DNA of 64,000 nt from Oidiodendron maius Zn (taxonomy: Eukaryota; Ascomycota; Leotiomycetes; Myxotrichaceae): the NCBI GenBank assembly GCA_000827325.1, contig KN832879.1, positions 1,178,001 through 1,242,000 of the forward strand, read 5' to 3'. This document shows positions 57,022 to 64,000 of this stretch, piece by piece. The notes below the pieces were generated by a model. It worked only from the letters and a program-made list of their open reading frames with translations, had not been told where the DNA came from and searched no databases. The first letter of the stretch is position 1. Every line of letters begins with the position of its first letter. Made by a program: the position numbers and the translations under genes.

Positions 57022-58100
57022 ATGGCGACCAACGATAATACCCTTGATTTATCAAGTTTGCAGACTGAGGCGATCAATATGCGGGCCAATGAGATCGACA
57101 AGGTATCGACTCTGCAGATGTGTACCATTATCAATGAAGAAGATCGCACAGTGGCCGCAAGCGTGACGCCTTGTCTACAGGACATTGCCCGTGCAATTGA
57201 CTGTTTGCTTCCTAGGGTGCGCCGCGGTGGAAGGGTGGTCTATATTGGGGCAGGAACAAGTGGCAGGTGAGTCAGCATCGCTGTTCCATTTTCATGTACT
57301 ATCGAGTCTAATTGATTGTCTGTATGGCAAACATTCAGGCTAGGAATTGTAGACAGCTCAGAGATCCCCCCTACCTTTGCGGTGCCTCCGTCGCAGTTTG
57401 TGGGAGTTATCGCTGGCGGAGATGCGGCGATCCGTCAGGCTCAGGAGGGAACAGAAGACGATCCGGCTGCAGGAATGACCGATTTAATGGTGCTGAATCT
57501 CGATCCAGAGAGTGATAGTGTCATTGGCATTGCCGCGTCTGGTCGTACTCCTTACGTCCTCGGTGCCCTAGAGTATGCAAAGACTATGGGATGCCTTACC
57601 ATCGGAGTGGTATGCGTAGTACCGTCGGTGATAGGTGAATCAGGACATGCGGATATTATGATCTCACCCTTGCCCGGTCCTGAAGTCGTCACAGGAAGCA
57701 CTAGGCTCAAGGCTGGTACGGCAACGAAGCTAGTCTTGAACATGTTGAGCACCGGAACCATGATCAGGGCGGGAAAGACGTGCGGGAATATGGTGAGGCA
57801 TCCTACTATTGAGACTTCTATGAATAAATGTAGGGACTAATTTCCAACGATGGCCAGATGGTTGATCTGAGAGCGTCGAACCAAAAACTGAAGCAGCGAT
57901 CACGCAACATTCTTCGGAAATTGAGCAAGCGATGTCACTGCATGACCGATGCATCCTTGGATGAACTCCTTTCCAGATGCGAGGGCAGTGTAAAACGGGC
58001 TCTAGTCGTTGCAGAGACAGGTCTTGCGATGGATCTGAGTACGCAGCGATTACAGGAGGCAGATGGTGACGGTTCTCTCCGGGACATAACCCAAAGTTAG
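57022..58100 (+). CDS. murQ: N-acetylmuramic acid-6-phosphate etherase homologue
   Basis: Exons 57022-57266, 57339-57792 and 57858-58100 give 313 residues, the usual MurQ length, without breaks. Intron 1 (72 bp) cuts the conserved GAGTSGRLG motif inside the Arg codon; intron 2 (65 bp) lies before MVDLRASNQKLKQRS. SIS-fold marks: VVYIGAGTSGR, then LGIVDSSEIPPTF with Glu at about 90, then AGGDAAIRQAQEGTEDD with Glu at about 121. The two Glu match the catalytic pair known in bacterial MurQ. SASGRTPYVLGALEYAK-type sequence (here IAASGRTPYV) binds the phosphate. The reaction would be MurNAc-6-phosphate to GlcNAc-6-phosphate plus D-lactate, in the cytosol. The product enters normal fungal GlcNAc breakdown. 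The related animal glucokinase regulator is the other possible reading but lacks this short one-domain layout. Confidence 0.92.
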
Positions 58101-58924
58101 CTGTGCGAAGGTTTGTAATGAAGAATTGTGACCAAAGAGATAGGATGGATAAATGAATGAGGGAGTTTTATTCCGCTTGGATGAGCCAGCCATCTCGTGT
58201 CGAGTAGCAATGTTCAAGACCACATCCAAATCCTACTTTAACTTAAACACCGGAGAATGCCAAAATTAGTGACACAGGCGCATACCCAATTTCTTCTTCT
58301 ATATTACTATAACGCGCTCTCCCATCAGATTCTACTACTAATTTATATCGATTAGGCATCTTAGATATACGCGCACGAACTTTTTCCATTTTAATGTTGC
58401 TCCATTGCTAATGTGGTATTTCAGCTAAAGTGGTGCCTGTGCCATCAATTCTGACGCCCCATGGTGAACTATTTGAGTTCGTTACTCAGCACCGAAACTA
58501 GACTAGCTTCTGGATACTGGAACAGAGTCCTTAATCTTGTGCCCTCGCCTTGAACAACATCCCTCTCCAGCTCTGTCCCAGCTCTTGCGCCGTGTGCATT
58601 GAAGTTGTGCCACAAACCCATCTATCAACTCCCGCGCCCCGCCCAGTTCAAATTCGCCCATCCACATTCGCTCCCAATCTGCCAAGTAGTACAACTATAC
58701 CACCAACCGTTTTCTTGCCGACGATATTGTGGATCTCCCATTCCTGATCGAGGTCCGTAGCCAGAGAAGCCGGTTGAGGTTTCTCAATGTCAAAGAGCTT
58801 GAGCGTGATAGCAGTCCGCTTCGGCAAAATCCTCTCGGCTTTCTTAGAAGGAAGTTAAAGCTAGTTGGTTCTATGGCTCTATCGTCACCGTCTCTCATTT
58901 CCATTAAGTACAAAATCCATCACG
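58101..58924. other. Intergenic interval
   Basis: Holds the 3' region of the murQ homologue and the upstream region of the next gene. Proline-rich short frames near 58,550-58,750 have no domain signal. Confidence 0.45.
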
Positions 58925-59889
58925 ATGGGTCACTATTCCAAACAGGTTCAAGTCTTTGTTATCGAAGCCTTATTTGTCTTATGTTGCTTTCCAGTAATCG
59001 TGGCTGGAGTAATCTCACAAAGAAAGCGTCGTCGCGAGTATGTCGAAAACGTCCCATATAATCTGAAAGGGAGAGGACCTCGAAAATCCGATTTACCCAA
59101 CGCAAAACGCCGGCGCAGGCTCACACTTCCATTGTCGGCAGGTTCAAAAGCACTCAGAACTGCTGATCAGTCACAATGCAATCTTCTCAGCAAGCTTCCG
59201 ACCGAGATTCGTCAGTTGATCTGGATAGAGTGTCTCGGTCAGATGACATTCCATCTCAAGATCGAAGATCGCAAGCTTAGACATACTCGCTGCTGCTCCC
59301 CAACCCCAGCCTCCTGCAATGGATGTTACAGGTATCGCAAGGGATCCCAGCAGAATACGCATCTGCTTTCTCTTCCCCTCACGTGCCGCCAGATGTCAGT
59401 CATTGGAAGATGTGTTAGAGTGGTTTTAGTGCGTTGCTAACTCTATATAGATACTCCGAAGCAATCTTCATCCTATATTCCACCAACACATTCGTCACTG
59501 AACAAATCTCCACCGTCGAGTATCTCCCTCTCGTGTTTCTCGCCTCGCGTCACGACGCAATAACCTCCATCAGGCTCGAATGGTACCTGACAGACTACGG
59601 ACCTGGGAGTCTGACCTCCAAAACTAGCTTTCAGATGAAGCAATGGGTGGCCATTTGGCGCATTCTCACGAACATGAAGAGTTTGCAACATCTTCACGTT
59701 ATCATGTGTTACCCAGGGAGCATCTGGGAGGGCTTGTCGAAGATGGATGCTGCCGAAGTGGTGAGGCCGATAATGGCAATCACCAAGCCACAGAACTTCA
59801 AGTTGGATTTACCGTTTACTTGCCCATCGGATGAAGCGCCGTGGGTGGATTTGCCGTGTCAGATTGGGAGGGCTGTCAGTTTTGGATGA
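58925..59889 (+). CDS. DUF7730/2EXR-type protein with an N-terminal membrane segment
   Basis: Exons 58925-59394 and 59451-59889 (intron 56 bp, GTCAGT...TAG) give 302 residues. Near the N-terminus QVFVIEALFVLCCFPVIVAG is a probable membrane helix, followed by a basic stretch. The domain begins LLSKLPTEIRQLIWIECLG and has LPLTCRQIYSEAIFILYSTNTF across the intron, the hallmark of this abundant fungal F-box-related family. The function is unknown. An in-frame ATG 60 bases upstream is possible but less likely. Confidence 0.75.
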
Positions 59890-60611
59890 TTGTTGCTCGC
59901 CGAACAGTTCGGGATGCCCGTCTACCCGAGTTGGTGGATAAACTTGAGAGACATTCCAATTAAAACTACGCTATGTCGTCTACTCGACCCTAATTGCACT
60001 GGTATCTGGCCTATTCGTAATGCGGTTTGATTATTTCTAGCAGCGTCCGTATCCGTGTCCTGATGTGCTCATTTAATTGACCAAGATGAGCAGCAGTATC
60101 GGCAATATCATATGGAGAAGCCGAATTGCTCATCTTCTCTCATTCACACATATAACCGATATAATCAGGGCACGATCGCTGTTGTTGGATGGATGATGAA
60201 GGCAGGTTTGCTTGATCTTGGAGGTTGCTGCGCGAACCAGCCAATGCTGTCTTTCTGTAAAATCTGAATATAAATGTACACCAAGGATGCAGCAGACGAC
60301 AGATGTCACTCAGAATTCCATTCCTCAAAGTTCGCTGGTAATAGTAGAGTCCTACTCTTAAGAAAGGCTTTGGGTCTCCAAGTACTTAATAGGAAAGCTT
60401 TCTTGAACAAACCTTAAAAAGTGAAGGCGGTATTTATAATACAGCTATTCGCGAACCTATACTATACAAGATTTTTTATCAACTAGGTCAAAGACGTATT
60501 CAGCACTATGAATAAAGATTCGTTCGTTGGAATAATGCATAATTTTACATTCAGCTTTACTTGCCACTCGGTAGAGGCCTCGTTCGACTTCTTAAACCTA
60601 TTCCCTGCTAT
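59890..60611. other. Intergenic interval
   Basis: No supported gene. The two flanking genes converge here, so it should hold their 3' ends. It becomes AT-rich after 60,400. Confidence 0.45.
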
Positions 60612-61505
60612 TTATAAAGATATTGCCATCTGAAGAGACCCAAGGAATGTAGCCACCAACACAAATAGTAACGGAACATCATAACTAACAGCAATATTAT
60701 GCTGTGCTGGCGAATATATGCTTGTAGCACTAGCCAATGCAGCACTGGCCGATGCAGCACTAGCCGATGAAGCAGCTGCCGACGCTGTAATAAGGCTCTG
60801 CACGGCGCTCGAGATATTCCCCACCACAGCCTGATCGATAGTGACAGCACAAGAGTCGTTGCTACTACTACTGCTCACCACTACCGAACAGGAGCTGTTC
60901 TTAGCTATCGTGTTGATCTCGTACGCACCGCCCAGCTGGGGACACTGCCCTATTAGGTTCCCCAGATTGGGTTCCGGACTGTTGATGTTGATATTGAAGA
61001 AGAGCTTTCCATACACATCGGGCGGATTGGAATTGCACGGCTCGATAGGGGCATCCCATAATATATACCACTGCAGCCCGTATACGGAGCCGTATGGATA
61101 ATATGGCCCGAACTCCCAATTCTGCACATTTGTTTGGTTGATGAGAATGTAGGGTTCGGTAGTGGTATTAGCAGTAGTGAAGGTGGTTCTCCATACATCG
61201 TTAAGAACGCCGCCAGGCTCCTGGTCCTCACCAACATTTCCCCATGGCATAATGTCCCAAATGAAGGTGAAAGGGCCGAGGGCGGCGGCAGTCGTTAGGT
61301 TCTGTAAAGCGAATACGATGGGAAGTGATTTGGTGATGTTATAGGTTGCGTTGTGAATGGGAAATATAACGTCTACCTCTATACTCGAGGGTATTGAGGC
61401 AGGAGATCGCACGGTCGAGCTGGCGGTACTCGTACCATAAGCTAAGGTGATAGAGGTGATGCCGGCGAGCGCCACAGCGATGATGGATCGTAGCGCACGT
61501 ATCAT
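60612..61505 (-). CDS. DUF7136-type secreted or anchored protein
   Basis: A single-exon frame of 297 residues. The signal peptide is in MIRALRSIIAVALAGITSITLAYG. The domain opens VDVIFPIHNATYNITKSLPIVFALQNL, includes NQTNVQNWEFGPYYPYGSVYGLQWY and has cysteines spread as in DUF7136 proteins. A Ser-rich stretch and an Ala/Ser-rich helix precede a C-terminal hydrophobic segment (LLFVLVATFLGSLQM). Several N-glycosylation sites are present. Surface protein of unknown role. Confidence 0.8.
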   Translation of the reverse strand: MIRALRSIIAVALAGITSITLAYGTSTASSTVRSPASIPSSIEVDVIFPIHNATYNITKSLPIVFALQNLTTAAALGPFTFIWDIMPWGNVGEDQEPGGVLNDVWRTTFTTANTTTEPYILINQTNVQNWEFGPYYPYGSVYGLQWYILWDAPIEPCNSNPPDVYGKLFFNININSPEPNLGNLIGQCPQLGGAYEINTIAKNSSCSVVVSSSSSNDSCAVTIDQAVVGNISSAVQSLITASAAASSASAASASAALASATSIYSPAQHNIAVSYDVPLLFVLVATFLGSLQMAISL

Positions 61506-62502
61506 GTTTGTGATTAGAAATTTAGTAATATCTTCGGTTTCCAGTTGCTAGAATCCAGGCTTGAAGAGCGGAATCTTCTAATAACATGACTTGCGCATAG
61601 CAAGTGTGGGACTCAGGAGCTGAGCCACGTCAGCCACCATTCTCGTGTTCAACCCTGTACGGTACTCTTTAACGTCGTCTGATTCGAACAGGTACACTCA
61701 AGTCACATTGTACACGTGACCTGATAGTTCACGCACACGAGAGGAACCCCGAAGTTGGTTTTGCAAGCGATTGTGTAAAACCACAGTTATCACGCATCTC
61801 AATTAGATGATATTATTTGAGATATCCACCTCACTATGCTCAAGGGATTCTGTCGATGCTCAGTCTCAGATGAGCACAAAGAACGCGAAAGTGGACACTC
61901 AAGAACGATTGGCCTGTTAAGGACAGGGATACTGGCTGACAAGGGGCAAACCAGTAGTGTCAACGGCTCATCACGTGATATTTTTAATCAAGACTAGACT
62001 CTAGTGGGTCTACCACCTTTATTTAGATAACTTTCTCAGTCTTATATTTGACAGGTATCTAGAATATACTGCATGTACACCTACGAATCAAATCTGTGGA
62101 CGTCTCTCCAATGTTGTGAGATCACGTGACTTTTCACAAGCTGTTGAGGGCTCTTAATATTGCGCAGTGCGAATATAAGATGCTAAGAAGGCGCTAAGGG
62201 GTGCAAATGTAATGTATAAGGTGAGAACCTGAGGCCGCGGACATGCAAGGCTTTGGGCGAGGCAGAAAACATGTCCGCATTAGCAATTTTAGTCGCTACA
62301 GATCAGCGTGGCTGTAAGCGCCGCACATCTAGCGTGTCACACAGCCTCGTCCGTCTTGTTCACATCGCCGGCTCTACAACATATTTCCTTCCATATCAGC
62401 TTCATTGTCGACCGCTCGACAAATCTCTACTCAAATCCATCCCAACTACGGTCCTCGGAACCTGGTCTCATCGAAGCCACATACCACCTGTGATCTTCGG
62501 CG
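61506..62502. other. Intergenic interval upstream of two diverging genes
   Basis: Contains the promoters of the DUF7136 gene and the right-end receptor. CACGTGA and TCACGTG words occur several times (near 61,710, 61,970 and 62,124), which are possible bHLH-type sites. No gene is accepted. Confidence 0.45.
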
Positions 62503-64000
62503 ATGGCCGCGGAACAGGCGAGTACCGGTCCTACTGATCCTTGGTCGCTTGCACGGAATCGTTATATGGAAGATCTAAGTGAAGAAGAGAAGAAATTATT
62601 TACGAACGCTTCGCTTGAGAATCTATTCTACAGCGCCAGTATAGCACAAAAAGAACATGAGGAGAGGAGTAAGTCTCGAGCTCTCTATACAAAGCTCGAG
62701 CCTTTTATTGCTCCTATAGACCAGTATGCTGCCGCACTTGACGTATACTCCAATGCCTGCTCTTTCATCATGAGTCCTTTATGGGGCAGCATTAGAGTCC
62801 TATTACATGTCAGCTCTACCCCCTATACATTTCAGCTCTAGCTGAAATAACCTTACTTACACGAACAATATTAGATTGCAAAGGAATTCGAAAAGTACTT
62901 TGAGAAGCTTATCGAAATGCTTGCGCGAATCGGTGATATCCTTCCCAGATGTCGCATCTATGAATCTTTGTTCTACAGTCATGAGCGACTTTTACAGGCG
63001 ATCTCAGTGGCGTACTTGGATATTATACATTTCTGCGTCGATGCGAAGGCAATCTTTCGGAGATTCAAGAAACAAACGACTTGTACAGTATCTAAATTCC
63101 TCCTCTCAATTCCGGGACTAATGTAATCTAATAGTATCCTTACCATTGAAACTCATCTGGAAAAATTTTAATAAAGAGTTTGACAAGATTTTGAGCCAGT
63201 TTCGAAGCCATGTGAGGTGCATCGAGAAAGAAGCCGGGCTGTCGCACATGATAGAAGCTTCAGCCGAACGGTCTCTTACTCAGGCTGACAGAGAGAAAGC
63301 AGATAGAAAGAGAAAGCGTGAGCTCTTGTATATCATGATTACGGCATAGCTGATCTACAGACAGTTGACGAAAGGGACCTGTATCTATCACATCTGTCAT
63401 CTGTTAGATATATTGATAAGCACCTTAGAGAACGGAAAAAAAGATACCGTGGGACCGGACGCTGGTTAACTCAAACTGAGGAATTCAAAACCTGGATGAT
63501 GCAAGATTGTTCGGCATGTCTTTGGTGTTACGGGATACGTAAGCACCCTCAGCATACTCACTTCAAGCTCAACGCCAACATTTTCACTCTTTCTAGCTGG
63601 CTCGGGAAAGACAGTCTTATCGTAAACACCCCAGCGATCTCCGAACTCCTTCGCAACTAACAGGGATATAGGTCGAGCTTGATAGATTTGCTGGCCGAGA
63701 ATATCGGCGAAAACAACATTACTATTCCGAGCATTGCTAGTCAGGATATTATAGCCCAAAATATCGTGAGTCAAGAAACGGCCGTCACTTACTATTACTG
63801 TGACTTCTCTGATATGGAGTCCCTCGAGACATCAAACATCCTTGGATCAATAACTAGACAGCTCTTAGAGAAAATAATCATCCCTCATAACGTGGGGGAA
63901 CAGATTGATTCCTTCTATAAGCTCGGTAGCAGGACTCCAGCAGATAATGAATTGGTCTCCATCCTTACTTCCACCCTGAAGCACTTTTCTAAAGTGTTTA
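62503..64000 (+). CDS. NACHT-type receptor (fungal NLR), cut by the window edge
   Basis: Exons 62503-62808, 62875-63082, 63135-63317, 63365-63538, 63597-63621 and 63672 to beyond 64000, all in one closed frame. Start MAAEQASTGPTDPWSLARNRYMEDLSEEEKKLF. The N-terminal domain resembles that of other fungal NACHT proteins (YAAALDVYSNACSFIMSPLWGSIRVLLH; FEKLIEMLARIGDILPRCRIYESLF; VAYLDIIHFC). RGTGRWL precedes the P-loop, which is split by an intron: YGIP + GSGKTVLS, followed by a very short 25-bp exon. The start of the NACHT core YYYCDFSD follows and runs off the window, so Walker B and the repeat domain are outside. A spacer of about 30 residues between the P-loop and YYYCDFS is longer than usual. 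Confidence 0.8.

Noticed and set aside
54661-58100. Bacterial contamination as the source of the anmK-murQ pair
   Set aside because: Both genes contain spliceosomal-type introns that restore conserved motifs, and they are embedded between ordinary fungal genes.
1-64000. CRISPR array, rRNA or prophage
   Set aside because: No regularly spaced direct repeats, no rRNA-like conserved blocks and no phage genes; gene structure is eukaryotic throughout.

Overview
The window reads as nuclear DNA of a filamentous ascomycete (Pezizomycotina). Genes carry short introns (about 45-110 bp, GT-AG with CTAAC/CTGAC-type branch sites), and the gene families are typical: Zn2Cys6 regulators, HET-domain proteins, NACHT-ankyrin receptors of the fungal NLR/STAND type, F-box and DUF7730-type proteins and small GPI-like secreted proteins. 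No rRNA, convincing tRNA or CRISPR was seen. Species cannot be fixed from the sequence. Exon boundaries below were worked out by hand from reading frame and splice signals.

Layout. 1-2,179 is AT-rich and gene-free. 2,180-4,936 is a divergent pair: an extended-SDR epimerase-like enzyme and a Zn2Cys6 regulator. 5.3-6.5 kb holds a decayed Copia-like gag fossil. 6.9-10.5 kb is a HET-domain gene split by a Tc1-type DNA transposon. 11.8-16.5 kb has two small secreted/anchored Cys-containing proteins and a PD-(D/E)XK-like protein. 18.0-24.9 kb carries a HET-ankyrin gene with a 17-unit repeat array and a NACHT-ankyrin gene, both with frame changes, plus gene debris. 27.8-29.4 kb is a secreted DUF4038/GH140-like glycosidase. 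34.2-39.4 kb has a large secreted multi-exon protein of unknown function and an F-box-type protein. 29.4-34.2 kb and 39.4-44.8 kb are gene-poor and contain a dispersed repeat family, tandem repeats and a 40-bp palindrome.

The right part is gene-rich and mostly intact. An MFS transporter and a Zn2Cys6 regulator are transcribed apart from a shared promoter (44.8-49.4 kb). A five-exon NACHT-ankyrin receptor follows (50.7-54.3 kb). Next is a divergent pair (54.7-58.1 kb) that looks like bacterial peptidoglycan recycling placed in a fungus: an anhydro-N-acetylmuramic acid kinase (AnmK) homologue and an N-acetylmuramic acid-6-phosphate etherase (MurQ) homologue, both spliced and with conserved active-site residues. 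A DUF7730-type protein and a DUF7136 secreted protein follow, and a further NACHT receptor runs off the right edge.

How the genes may work together (inference). AnmK would make MurNAc-6-phosphate from anhydroMurNAc, and MurQ would turn that into GlcNAc-6-phosphate and D-lactate, feeding normal fungal GlcNAc catabolism. This would be salvage of bacterial wall sugars. Five HET or NACHT self/non-self receptor genes in 64 kb, two of them apparently frame-broken and one split by a transposon, suggest a fast-changing immunity/incompatibility region around it.
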